A stretch of 64,000 bases of DNA. Origin: Oceanobacillus massiliensis str. N'diop (GTDB taxonomy: Bacteria > Bacillota > Bacilli > Bacillales > Amphibacillaceae). This document shows, piece by piece, positions 36,568 through 46,271 of this stretch; within the stretch, counting starts at the first letter, position 1; every line of letters starts with the position of its first letter. Position numbers and translations under genes: made by a program. The DNA lies in contig NZ_HE610977.1 of NCBI RefSeq assembly GCF_000285495.1, forward strand, positions 654,205 through 718,204, given 5' to 3'. Below the pieces are notes generated by a model. The model did no database searches. It was not told the origin of the DNA and saw only the letters and a program-made list of their open reading frames with translations.

Positions 36568-36656
36568 AAAATCTAAATTCCGGATTGATTCGAAACTCGA
36601 ATTAGTTTAGACTGATATAAAAGTTCTGATTATTCAACGATATTAGGAGGCCATTT

Positions 36657-38660
36657 ATGACGAATCTCAAACGACCTATCACCTCGGAGGATCTGAAAAA
36701 CATCGAGGTATATAGTGACCCTCAATTTGTACCGAACGCGAATGCATATACATATGTTTCTACCACCATTAATGAAAAAAATGAATATCAGTCAAATTTG
36801 TATTTTCACAGATTGGAAGAGGAAGATGCAAAGCAATGGACTTTTGGAAATGACAATACGAGCTGTCTTCGGTTCTCTCCTGACGGTAAGAAAGCTGTCT
36901 TCCAATCTTCCCGAAGCGGAATCATGCAACTGTGGCTGATGGAAGCGAATGGCGGCGAAGCAAGACAGTTGACTACATTCAAAAATGGGGCATCACGTCC
37001 CGCATGGTCAAAGGATGGCAAGTCTATTCTGTTCAGCGCTTCCCTTGACCAAGATGATAATGTGCAAGATCAAAGAGAACTCTCAAAAGAAGAACGCCAA
37101 AGTGAACAGAAAGAAAAGGAAAGCCAACCTTTACATGTCAACAGGCTAAAGTATAAATCGGATGCAAAAGGCTTTCACGATCAGAAAAAAACGCAGATTA
37201 TTTTATACAGCCTGGAAAATGACTCATTCACACAACTGACATCCGCAGATAGCGATCATGGTTTCCAGGATATTTCTCCAGACGGCAGCCATATTATTTT
37301 TACAGCAAATTTGAGTGATTCATCCGATTATGAACTAATCAGTGATCTTTATAAATTAAATCTAAAAACAAAAGAAGTAACGAAATTGACCAATGGCAAA
37401 AGCAGTTATTACAGTGCAGCCTTTTCTCCAAGCGGCAGCAAGATAGCCTGTTTCGGGCATGATTTTCAATATAGTGGAGCAACATTAAGTGAGTTATACA
37501 TAATGGATACCGATTCCGGTCAAAGGACTTCTCTAAGCACAGATTGGGATATAGAACTTGGTGACGCAATGGCTGGGGATACAAGGCTTGGAGAGTCCGC
37601 TGCAGGTCCTGTCTGGTCGGAGGATGAGGAGCGAATTTTCTTTATAGCTACAGATTTTGGAGCTACTGGACTTTATCAGGCTACATTGGCAGGCGAATTG
37701 AACGTATTATATAAAAATGATAATCATGTTTTTGGTTTCTCCTATAACCATGCTAACGCTGAATTCATAATTGGAATCAGCACACCTGCCAATCCATGTA
37801 ATTTTTATAAATTGGATCAAGATTTCAACCTATCGCGTTTAACAAATGCAAACGCTGAATTCATCGAAGAAGTGGCCATTGCTGAGCCTGAAGCATTGAC
37901 GTTTTCTACCGAGGATGGACTGGAGATTCAGGGATGGCTGCTTCGTCCTTTTGACTTTGATGAGAATAAAAAATATCCATTAATACTGGAAGTCCACGGC
38001 GGCCCCCATGCCATGTATGGGCAGACATTTTTCCATGAAATGCAGCTTTTGTCTTCACAAGGATATGCCGTTCTTTATACAAATCCCCGCGGCAGCCATG
38101 GCTACGGCCAAAAATTTGTCAATGCTGTCCGCCAAAATTATGGCCAAGGGGATTATACCGATTTAATGCATGCAGTTGACTATGCCCTGGAAAATTTTAG
38201 CTTTCTCGATGAATCCCGCCTTGGCGTAACGGGCGGTAGCTATGGCGGCTTTATGACTAACTGGATTGTTGGACATACCAATCGATTTAAGGCAGCTGTT
38301 ACGCAACGTTCCATTTCCAATTGGCTCAGCTTCTACGGAGTCAGCGATATCGGATTCTTCTTCACGAAATGGGAGCATGGCTTAAACTTATTGGATGATC
38401 CTTCCAGTCTCTGGGATATATCACCTTTGAAATACGCCAAAAATGTGGAAACACCACTGCTTATTCTGCATGGAGAACGTGATTTCCGCTGTCCAATCGA
38501 ACAGGGGGAGCAACTGTTCATCACATTGAAGCACCTTCATAAGGAGGTCGAATTTGTCCGTTTTCCGGGAGCAACCCATGAACTGAGCAGAAGCGGTAAG
38601 CCGGAAATGAGAATTGCGCGGCTCGATCAAATCTGCCGTTGGTTTGAAAAATATCTATAG
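36657..38660 (+). CDS. yuxL: S9-family prolyl oligopeptidase-like peptidase (YuxL type)
   Basis: The 667-residue cytosolic protein has an N-terminal beta-propeller region (about 1-400) with TolB/WD40-like blades (RFSPDGKKAVF, DISPDGSHIIF, AFSPSGSKIACF) and a C-terminal alpha/beta hydrolase domain. The catalytic triad is Ser528 (GGSYGG), Asp609 (HGERDFRCP) and His641 (GATHELSR). It would cleave short peptides or acyl-peptides. AGGAGG precedes the ATG. No signal peptide is seen. Confidence 0.88.
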   Translation: MTNLKRPITSEDLKNIEVYSDPQFVPNANAYTYVSTTINEKNEYQSNLYFHRLEEEDAKQWTFGNDNTSCLRFSPDGKKAVFQSSRSGIMQLWLMEANGGEARQLTTFKNGASRPAWSKDGKSILFSASLDQDDNVQDQRELSKEERQSEQKEKESQPLHVNRLKYKSDAKGFHDQKKTQIILYSLENDSFTQLTSADSDHGFQDISPDGSHIIFTANLSDSSDYELISDLYKLNLKTKEVTKLTNGKSSYYSAAFSPSGSKIACFGHDFQYSGATLSELYIMDTDSGQRTSLSTDWDIELGDAMAGDTRLGESAAGPVWSEDEERIFFIATDFGATGLYQATLAGELNVLYKNDNHVFGFSYNHANAEFIIGISTPANPCNFYKLDQDFNLSRLTNANAEFIEEVAIAEPEALTFSTEDGLEIQGWLLRPFDFDENKKYPLILEVHGGPHAMYGQTFFHEMQLLSSQGYAVLYTNPRGSHGYGQKFVNAVRQNYGQGDYTDLMHAVDYALENFSFLDESRLGVTGGSYGGFMTNWIVGHTNRFKAAVTQRSISNWLSFYGVSDIGFFFTKWEHGLNLLDDPSSLWDISPLKYAKNVETPLLILHGERDFRCPIEQGEQLFITLKHLHKEVEFVRFPGATHELSRSGKPEMRIARLDQICRWFEKYL

Positions 38661-38666
38661 ACGATT

Positions 38667-38704
38667 AAAACAGCTGACAAAGCCATATGTCAGCTGTTTT
38701 TTTA
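38667..38704. terminator. Bidirectional terminator between yuxL and carB
   Basis: AAAACAGCTGACA and TGTCAGCTGTTTT form a 13-bp stem around an 8-base loop, with T-runs on both strands. Confidence 0.88.
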
Positions 38705-38715
38705 GAATTCTTTTT

Positions 38716-41700
38716 CTATAATTTTATAGAGCTCTTGCTTACATACTCTTGCAGGGAGACAACCTGTTCAATCACATAATTGTCATACAGCCACTCCATT
38801 ACAGATTCAAGAGTCTCGAGACTAGTGAAATAAGGCACCTGATGGCGTACAGATAATTCACGTATATAAAAGCCATCCTTCTCCTTTTCACGACCTTGAT
38901 TGGAAATATTAAGTACGATGTTCGGTGTATCCTCTTCCCAATGCTCATGTAATGTATTCTTATTCTTCCACATCGAGACTGCTTTGATTCCGCTCAGCTG
39001 CAAGTATTTTGCTGTTCCGGTTGTAGCTGTAATTCTGGCACCACGTTTTGCAAATTCACGAATCAGACATATACTCTCTTGCTTCATGCGATCGGAAATA
39101 GAGACGAACAATTGAGTTTGCCTAGATTTCACTCCCGATTTGATCATGATCGAAGAAGCCTTTTTCAGTGCCTCATTTTTATCGTATCCCATTCCAATTA
39201 TCTCACCAGTTGACTTCATTTCAGGTCCTAGTACATGATCAACACCCTTTAGTTTACTTGCTGAAAATACAGGTGCCTTGACAGTATAATATGCTGGTTC
39301 CTCGAGTAAATTGAATTCACCTGTCAGCTCCTTCAACGGTGTCCCCAATTGTACTTTAACCGCCCACTCTATCATCGGTATGCCGGTTACCTTGCTCATA
39401 ATTGGAACGGTTCTTGAAGAACGGGGATTGACCTCAAGTACGTGAACATGATTTCCATAAATTACAAACTGAATATTCATCATCCCGATTACCGGCAGAT
39501 GACGGCTTATTTTATCGGCAATTTCTATTATACTAGCCTTTGTATTTTCACTGAGAGAAACAGGTGGGAAGATACCCATACTGTCTCCCGAGTGTACCCC
39601 TGCCTTTTCAATATGTTCAAAAATACCAGGGACAACGATTTGTTTCCCATCACTGATGACATCAATCTCACACTCCACACCCGGAAGATACTGATCAATC
39701 AACAACGGCCAGCAGCGATTATTCGTGTCCTCCTGTATCCGTGTCACATAACGCTTAAGCTCTGCTTCATTATGGCAGATGAACATCGACTGTCCGCCAA
39801 TCACATAAGACGGCCGGATTAACACAGGAAATCCGAGTTCCCCCGTAATAGTTGGCAATTCCTCTAAATGATGAACAATCCGGCCATCAATGTGAGAGAT
39901 ATCCAACTGATTGAGAAATTCATAAAATTGTTCTCTATCTTCCATTTGATCGATATGTTCTGGTGAAGTTCCCAACACCCGAATCCCCTCATCCTTCAAT
40001 CCATTTGCGAGATTGATTGCAGTCTGACCGCCAAATTGAATCAGGACACCGGCAATTTTTTCCTTCTCAATTACCGCCAGAACATCCTCTAACGCCAAGG
40101 GTTCAAAATAAAGCCGGTCAGCTATCGAATAGTCTGTGCTGACGGTTTCAGGGTTATTATTGATAACCACTGCCTCATAACCGCTTTTCTTAAGAGCCAA
40201 GGCTGCGTGAACAGAACAATAGTCAAACTCCACCCCTTGCCCTATCCGGATTGGACCTGAGCCAAGAACAAGCACCTTTTTGGCATTTTCAGTTGGAACT
40301 GCTTCATCGATTCCATGCCATGTAGAATAATAGTAAGGTGTGATTGCGTCAAATTCTCCTGCACAAGTATCGACTAATTTATATGATGGCAGTATGGCAT
40401 GTTTTTTATAGTATTCTCTTAAAGATTTCGTTGTTGTGCCAAGCCGTTCGCTTAGACAGACATCACTAATATTGAATCGTTTTGCTTCTTTTATCAATTC
40501 AATTGGCATCTCCGGCCAGCTAAAGTCTTCTAATTTCTTTTCACATGCCGTGATTCTTTCTATTTTCCTTATAAACCAATAGTCTATTTTCGTTATATCC
40601 ATAACCGATTTTATTTCCGCTCCGCGTCTAAGTGCTTCCGCTATCGCAAACAAACGTAAGTCATTCGGAATTTCCAACAGTTCTTCTAATTCCTCTTTCT
40701 TCTTCGATATCATTCCCGGCCATCTGAGACTGTAAATATTCATTTCCAGTGACCGAATTGCTTTATTGAGCGCCCCTTCAAAGGTTCTATCAATTGCCAT
40801 GACCTCACCAGTTGCTTTCATTTGCGTACCGAGTGAGCGATCAGCCTCCGTGAATTTATCAAATGGAAAACGCGGCAGTTTGACAACGATATAGTCCAAT
40901 GCAGGCTCAAATGATGCATATGTATTTCCCGTAATCGGGTTTAATATTTCATCGAGTGCATACCCTACTGCACATTTCGCAGCAATCCGGGCGATTGGAT
41001 ATCCTGTGGCCTTAGAAGCAAGCGCCGAGGATCTGCTCACTCTTGGATTCACTTCGATGATGCAATACTCATCAGATTCAGGATTGAGAGCAAATTGGAT
41101 ATTGCATCCGCCAACCACATCAAGTGCGCGTATCACCTTCAATGAAGCCGTGCGAAGTAATTGATACTGGGTATCAGACAATGTCTGGGATGGTGCGACA
41201 ACGATAGAATCACCGGTATGGACACCGACCGGATCCATATTTTCCATATTACACACGATAATACAAGTATCATTTGCATCGCGCATAACCTCGTACTCAA
41301 TTTCTTTCCATCCTTTAATACTTCTCTCTACCAGGACTTGATTGATTGGACTTAGCATAAGCCCCTTATTAAGTAGGTTCTTAAACTCTTCCTCATTATG
41401 CGCAAATCCTCCACCTTCACCACCTAATGTATATGCAGGGCGAAGGATAACCGGAAAACCGATTTCTTGGATAAAATCAAATCCTGCTGCAACAGATTGA
41501 ATAATCTTGGAATCCGATATCGGTTCATCAATATCGATCATTAACTGCCGAAATAATTCCCGGTCCTCTCCCTTTTGAATAGAAGGTACCGACGTCCCCA
41601 GCAATTTAACGTGATATTTCTCCAAAATTCCCTTTTCATGAAGTTCCACTGTAAGATTCAGCCCTGTCTGACCTCCAAGGCTTCCAATCAATCCATCCGG

Positions 41701-41946
41701 GAGCTCTTTCGCAATAATCTTTTCCAATGACTCCGTATCTAGAGGCTCCATGTAGACATGGTCTGCAATCTGGGCGTCCGTCATAATGGTCGCCGGATTA
41801 TTATTGACCAATACTACTTCAATTCCTTCTTCTTTCAATGCCAGACATGCTTGTGTACCTGCATAATCAAACTCTGCAGCCTGGCCGATAACAATCGGTC
41901 CGGAACCGATAACCAATACCTTTTTAATGGAATTATGCTTTGACAT
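38716..41946 (-). CDS. carB: Carbamoyl phosphate synthase large subunit (arginine operon)
   Basis: From the ATG at 41946 (AGGAGGGAT upstream) the protein has 1,076 residues. Two homologous ATP-grasp halves are evident: KKVLVIGSGPIVIGQAAEFDY starts the first and KKVLVLGSGPIRIGQGVEFDY the second, each with downstream ATP-grasp motifs (RPAYTLGGEGGG, RPSYVIGGQSM). An MGS-like C-terminal allosteric domain ends the protein. It makes carbamoyl phosphate with CarA. It overlaps the carA stop by 14 bases. Its place in the arg operon marks it as the arginine-specific enzyme; the pyrimidine paralogue would be elsewhere. Confidence 0.95.
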   Translation of the reverse strand: MSKHNSIKKVLVIGSGPIVIGQAAEFDYAGTQACLALKEEGIEVVLVNNNPATIMTDAQIADHVYMEPLDTESLEKIIAKELPDGLIGSLGGQTGLNLTVELHEKGILEKYHVKLLGTSVPSIQKGEDRELFRQLMIDIDEPISDSKIIQSVAAGFDFIQEIGFPVILRPAYTLGGEGGGFAHNEEEFKNLLNKGLMLSPINQVLVERSIKGWKEIEYEVMRDANDTCIIVCNMENMDPVGVHTGDSIVVAPSQTLSDTQYQLLRTASLKVIRALDVVGGCNIQFALNPESDEYCIIEVNPRVSRSSALASKATGYPIARIAAKCAVGYALDEILNPITGNTYASFEPALDYIVVKLPRFPFDKFTEADRSLGTQMKATGEVMAIDRTFEGALNKAIRSLEMNIYSLRWPGMISKKKEELEELLEIPNDLRLFAIAEALRRGAEIKSVMDITKIDYWFIRKIERITACEKKLEDFSWPEMPIELIKEAKRFNISDVCLSERLGTTTKSLREYYKKHAILPSYKLVDTCAGEFDAITPYYYSTWHGIDEAVPTENAKKVLVLGSGPIRIGQGVEFDYCSVHAALALKKSGYEAVVINNNPETVSTDYSIADRLYFEPLALEDVLAVIEKEKIAGVLIQFGGQTAINLANGLKDEGIRVLGTSPEHIDQMEDREQFYEFLNQLDISHIDGRIVHHLEELPTITGELGFPVLIRPSYVIGGQSMFICHNEAELKRYVTRIQEDTNNRCWPLLIDQYLPGVECEIDVISDGKQIVVPGIFEHIEKAGVHSGDSMGIFPPVSLSENTKASIIEIADKISRHLPVIGMMNIQFVIYGNHVHVLEVNPRSSRTVPIMSKVTGIPMIEWAVKVQLGTPLKELTGEFNLLEEPAYYTVKAPVFSASKLKGVDHVLGPEMKSTGEIIGMGYDKNEALKKASSIMIKSGVKSRQTQLFVSISDRMKQESICLIREFAKRGARITATTGTAKYLQLSGIKAVSMWKNKNTLHEHWEEDTPNIVLNISNQGREKEKDGFYIRELSVRHQVPYFTSLETLESVMEWLYDNYVIEQVVSLQEYVSKSSIKL

Positions 41947-43030
41947 ATACTGGTGATCCCTCCTGAGATGCAGTAAATACTTGCTGAATAAATTCGTTAA
42001 AGATATATGCTGTATCACTAGGACCTGGATGTGCTTCCGGATGAAATTGCACCGATTGTACAGGCTTGCTTACATGCCTCATTCCTTCAAGTGAGCGATC
42101 ATTGACATTTCGGAATAAGACCTGGAAATCACGGGAGTCCATACTATTCTCTTCGACGACATAGCCATGGTTCTGTGATGTCATGCGTACCTTTCCCGTA
42201 AGTACATCTTTTACCGGATGATTCCCGCCACGATGCCCAAAAGGCATTTTTGTCGTTTTGCCGCCATATGCCAAGGCAATCAGCTGATGACCAAGGCAAA
42301 TACCGAGTGTAGGATATGTTTCCGTCAACACTTTGATAATTGGAAAATACGGCTTTAATTCCATCGGATCCCCTGGACCATTGCTCAGCAATATTCCGTG
42401 CGGATGCAAGGATTTAATAGTTTCCAATGACGTGTAATAGGGGACAACCGTCACTTTGCAGTGCTGTTTAAGCAATGCCTGCAGGATGGATTTTTTGTAG
42501 CCGAAGTCCATGAGTACAACATGGTAGTCGCCATCACCGAAGGATTCGGGGGACTTGACGGATACACTGTCAACAAGCTCCATGTCCCTTCTCTTTGCCC
42601 ACTCTGAAGAAATCTGCTCCTTTCCCTTCTCGGTAACCAATTTCCCTTCCACTGTTTTATGCTTGCGGATGGCGGCTACCAATGAACGGGTATCCACATT
42701 CTTCAATCCGGGGACACCGGCTAGCTTTAATCTTTCAGAAAAGGAAGTCGCTGCCTGATAATGACTATGCTCATCACAAATATCACTTGCAATTACGGCG
42801 GAAACGGATAATCCTTGGCTTTCATCATCTTCTTCATTAACGCCATAATTGCCGATTATCGGATAGCAAAACGTTAATAGCTGACCTGCATAGGAAGGGT
42901 CTGTCATCATTTCCTGATAGCCGGTCATGCTTGTATTGAATACGACCTCTCCGCCTATCTCCTTTTCCGCACCGATCCATTCACCCTCGAATTCTTCTCC
43001 TGATTGAAGGATTAGGTATCCTTTACTCAT
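41933..43030 (-). CDS. carA: Carbamoyl phosphate synthase small (glutaminase) subunit
   Basis: The 365-residue protein has the N-terminal CarA domain (FNTSMTGYQEMMTDPSYAGQ) and a class I glutamine amidotransferase domain with the catalytic Cys in LGICLGHQLIALAYGG and His/Glu in VQFHPEAHPGPSD. It releases ammonia from glutamine for CarB. The ATG overlaps the argD stop (ATGA), so translation is coupled. Confidence 0.95.
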   Translation of the reverse strand: MSKGYLILQSGEEFEGEWIGAEKEIGGEVVFNTSMTGYQEMMTDPSYAGQLLTFCYPIIGNYGVNEEDDESQGLSVSAVIASDICDEHSHYQAATSFSERLKLAGVPGLKNVDTRSLVAAIRKHKTVEGKLVTEKGKEQISSEWAKRRDMELVDSVSVKSPESFGDGDYHVVLMDFGYKKSILQALLKQHCKVTVVPYYTSLETIKSLHPHGILLSNGPGDPMELKPYFPIIKVLTETYPTLGICLGHQLIALAYGGKTTKMPFGHRGGNHPVKDVLTGKVRMTSQNHGYVVEENSMDSRDFQVLFRNVNDRSLEGMRHVSKPVQSVQFHPEAHPGPSDTAYIFNEFIQQVFTASQEGSPVYVKA

Positions 43031-44229
43031 AATGCTACACTCTCCACTTCTGTAATGACTTCTTCAAATAGCTGTATAAACAGCTCAAGTTCCTGTTTCG
43101 TAGTCGTTAGTGGAGGGAGAATCCGTAATACATTCGCTCCTGCTGACAGAACAAGGACGCCCTTTTTCCGGAATGCTTCTATCACTGCCGATGCTCCTAT
43201 GTTCAGCTCAATCCCAATGAGCATACCAAGTCCTCGTATTTCTTTAACCATTTCCTCTTCTCTGATCAAAGTATGAAGCTGATCGATCAGCCATAGACTG
43301 CTGGAATGAACCTGCTGCAGGATGCCATCTCTCAATAAAACCTCCATGGTGGCTATTCCAGCACTTGCTGCCAGCGGATTCCCGCCAAATGTGCTGCCAT
43401 GCGTTCCCGGCTGAAAGCTTGCTGCGGGATGGGTCTTCGCAAGCATTGCTCCGATTGGAAATCCAGAACCAAGACCTTTAGCCAGCGTCATCACATCCGG
43501 TTCAATCCCGAACTGCTCATAGGCAAATAACGTTCCTGTTCTGCCCATACCTGTCTGAACCTCATCCACCATGAATAAAATATCTTCCTTCTTACATATA
43601 TTATAAAGTGTCTCAATCCATTCCTGTTCTGCTTTATTTACTCCGCCTTCTCCTTGAATAAGCTCAAGTAATACTGCTGCTGTCTTCCCGTTATGCACCT
43701 GGTCCAAAAAGGACATTTCGTTATACGGCAGGTAACGGAAACCAGGAGTCAGCGGGGTGAAGCCTTTATGAATCTTTTCCTGTGCTGTCGCTGCCATGGT
43801 AGTTCCCGTCCGACCATGGAAGGACTGCTGAAAGGTTATGATTTCGCTTCGCTCCGGATTCCCCTGATCTTTTGCATATTTTTTGGCCAGTTTGATTGCT
43901 GCTTCATTGCCTTCAGCACCACTATTGCAGAAAAATACCTGGTCAAAACAACTGTGCTCCACTAATAAGGCTGCTAGTTCATTTTGGGCAGGTATCTCAT
44001 AGAGATTGGAACAGTGCCAAAGCTGATCAAGCTGATTTCTTAGCTTCTGACGGACATGTTCTGGTACATGCCCAAGATTGCAAGTAGCTATTCCAGAAGT
44101 ATAATCGAGAAATTTTCTGCCTGCATCATCCCACACATAGCTCCCCTTCCCTTTTACTAGCGTGATTGGGAATCGTTGATACGTACTCATTACGGGGCTC
44201 ACGGATTGATTGATTAATGTCTCAGACAT
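43027..44229 (-). CDS. argD: Acetylornithine aminotransferase
   Basis: The 400-residue fold-type I PLP enzyme has FFCNSGAEGNEAAIKLAKKY, FMVDEVQTGMGRTGTLFAYE and the PLP lysine in LAKGLGSGFPIGAML. It transaminates N-acetylglutamate semialdehyde to N-acetylornithine. AAAGGAGG lies 6 bases before the ATG; the gene overlaps the argB end by 8 bases. Confidence 0.94.
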   Translation of the reverse strand: MSETLINQSVSPVMSTYQRFPITLVKGKGSYVWDDAGRKFLDYTSGIATCNLGHVPEHVRQKLRNQLDQLWHCSNLYEIPAQNELAALLVEHSCFDQVFFCNSGAEGNEAAIKLAKKYAKDQGNPERSEIITFQQSFHGRTGTTMAATAQEKIHKGFTPLTPGFRYLPYNEMSFLDQVHNGKTAAVLLELIQGEGGVNKAEQEWIETLYNICKKEDILFMVDEVQTGMGRTGTLFAYEQFGIEPDVMTLAKGLGSGFPIGAMLAKTHPAASFQPGTHGSTFGGNPLAASAGIATMEVLLRDGILQQVHSSSLWLIDQLHTLIREEEMVKEIRGLGMLIGIELNIGASAVIEAFRKKGVLVLSAGANVLRILPPLTTTKQELELFIQLFEEVITEVESVAL

Positions 44230-45025
44230 GTTGTACCTCCTTTGTTTGGATAACTTTTGTTCCTGCCTGTTTGCCTTCCAGAAATTTTCTCAGATCCTCT
44301 GGTGCTAAGCCATTTAAAATGACCGATTCCTTAACACCGCCAGACAATCCATTAAGTGCGGATCGGACTTTCGGAATCATCCCACCATGAATAATACCGG
44401 ATGCAATTTTTGCTTCTATTTCTTCCTTTGTCAGTTTTTCATGAACAATCTCTTTTCCTGCAATAGTTTCCATTACACCGGGTATATCACTTACTAATGC
44501 AAGCTTTCCTTTTAGAGACTGGGCAACTGCTGCTGCCGCCATATCACCATTAATGTTATAGCGCTGACCATTTGAATCAATGCCGATAGGAGAAATCACC
44601 GGTATCCCCCCGTTTTCCATTATCAGCCTCAGCCATGAAGTATTTACCTCCTCCACTTGTCCCGCGAAGCCGAGAATTCCGTTCGGATCTACAGCCTTAG
44701 TCTGCAGCAGGTTACAATCTACGCCACTCATTCCGATAGCCGTTCCGCCTTCTCCCTGCAGCCTGCTGACAATCCTTTTATTGATGGAGCCACTCATTAC
44801 CATTTCTGCAACATCCAATACTTCCTCTGTCGTCACACGTAAACCATCTATAAATTCACTTTTCACATTTAATTGCTGTAGGGCTTTGTTTATTTCCGGC
44901 CCCCCGCCATGCACAATTACTGGCTGACACAAATTCATTTTCTTTATATTTACGACCATTCGATAAAAGGAATCCGGAAGCCTTGCTAAAATACTGCCGC
45001 CAATTTTCAACACAATGCTATTCAT
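44222..45025 (-). CDS. argB: Acetylglutamate kinase
   Basis: The 267-residue amino acid kinase has KIGGSIL at the start, IVHGGGPEINKAL and AGQVEEVN, with the C-terminal SGIIHGGMIPKVRSAL. It phosphorylates N-acetylglutamate. GTGAGGTG stands before the ATG, 9 bases after the argJ stop. It lacks the N-terminal helix of arginine-inhibited kinases, which fits a pathway using ArgJ. Confidence 0.93.
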   Translation of the reverse strand: MNSIVLKIGGSILARLPDSFYRMVVNIKKMNLCQPVIVHGGGPEINKALQQLNVKSEFIDGLRVTTEEVLDVAEMVMSGSINKRIVSRLQGEGGTAIGMSGVDCNLLQTKAVDPNGILGFAGQVEEVNTSWLRLIMENGGIPVISPIGIDSNGQRYNINGDMAAAAVAQSLKGKLALVSDIPGVMETIAGKEIVHEKLTKEEIEAKIASGIIHGGMIPKVRSALNGLSGGVKESVILNGLAPEDLRKFLEGKQAGTKVIQTKEVQHV

Positions 45026-45034
45026 TTCTGCACC

Positions 45035-46258
45035 TCACGTCCGGTAGGAAGCATTTATTTTGATATAATCATACGTTAAATCACAGCCCCAGGCCGTTGC
45101 TTCATCGGAACCATTCTGTAAATCAATCAGCAGTTTAACGGTATGGTTCTCCAGATAACGTTTTCCTTCTGCTTCATCAAAATCCAGAGGCTGGCCATTT
45201 TTTACAACCTCTATATCGCCAAGTGAGATACAAACACTTTCCGGGTCCAGCGGCTGCTTGCTATACCCAATGGCACAAATAATTCTTCCCCAGTTCGGGT
45301 CGGCACCGTAAATTGCCGTTTTTACCAGATTGGAAGAAATGACAGCCTTTGCTACCTGAGCTGCAACGATCTCCGTGGGTGCACCTTTAACATGAACTTC
45401 AATCAGCTTGGTTGCCCCTTCACCGTCCCTGGCTATCATCTTGGCCAGTTCCTGACTAACGAATTGAAGTGCTTCTTTAAATAGATGCCAGTCTGAATGT
45501 GATTCATTCAATAATGCGTTATTTTGCTGACCATTGGCCATGACAAGCACCATATCATTTGTACTGCAGTCTCCATCAACTGTAATCATATTGAAGGATT
45601 TATCTGTAACATCACGAAGGGCAAGCTGCAGACTTTTCGCTTCGACTTTTGCATCTGTTGTAATAAATGAAAGCATTGTTGCCATATTCGGATGAATCAT
45701 CCCTGAACCTTTTGCCGCTCCGCCAATGGTAATTGTTTGATTATCGATTTCCAGCTGTACCGCGATATGTTTAGTAGCCGTATCAGTCGTTAAAATCGCA
45801 TGTTCAAAGTCCACTGCTGACGCTTTCTGATTATCTATAGAATTAATACCATATAGAATCTTTTCCATAGGTAATGGCACCCCTATTACACCAGTCGAGA
45901 CGACAGCCACATGACTCTGATCCACCCCTATTTTATCTGCTGTCATTTTCTGCATGGTCAAAGCATCCAAATATCCTTGCTCTCCTGTACAAGAGTTAGC
46001 ATTTGCAGAATTGACCACAATTGTTTGCAGCAGATTATCTTTTTCAATACTCTCCTTAGTAACCTTCACTGGTGCAGCCTGAAACGTATTCAATGTGTAT
46101 ACTCCGGCAGCTGCTGCGGGAGTTTCAGAATGGATCCATCCAAAATCGAGCTTTGTCTTTCTGAGCCCGCAATGTATGCCGCCTGCCGTAAAGCCCTTTG
46201 GACTTGTTACGTGTCCTTTCTTCAAAATGTGGATTTTGTTATCTGTCATTACCGGCAT
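45035..46258 (-). CDS. argJ: Bifunctional ornithine acetyltransferase / N-acetylglutamate synthase
   Basis: From the ATG at 46258 (GGGGTGGG upstream) the protein has 407 residues. The self-cleavage site is in HPNMATMLSF, where Thr194 becomes the N-terminal nucleophile of the beta chain. Other hallmarks are VVNSANANSCTGEQG and GADPNWGRIICAIGYS. It moves the acetyl group from acetylornithine to glutamate. The frame extends to 46321 inside argC, but without a ribosome-binding site. Confidence 0.94.
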   Translation of the reverse strand: MPVMTDNKIHILKKGHVTSPKGFTAGGIHCGLRKTKLDFGWIHSETPAAAAGVYTLNTFQAAPVKVTKESIEKDNLLQTIVVNSANANSCTGEQGYLDALTMQKMTADKIGVDQSHVAVVSTGVIGVPLPMEKILYGINSIDNQKASAVDFEHAILTTDTATKHIAVQLEIDNQTITIGGAAKGSGMIHPNMATMLSFITTDAKVEAKSLQLALRDVTDKSFNMITVDGDCSTNDMVLVMANGQQNNALLNESHSDWHLFKEALQFVSQELAKMIARDGEGATKLIEVHVKGAPTEIVAAQVAKAVISSNLVKTAIYGADPNWGRIICAIGYSKQPLDPESVCISLGDIEVVKNGQPLDFDEAEGKRYLENHTVKLLIDLQNGSDEATAWGCDLTYDYIKINASYRT

Positions 46259-46271
46259 TGTATTCCCACCC

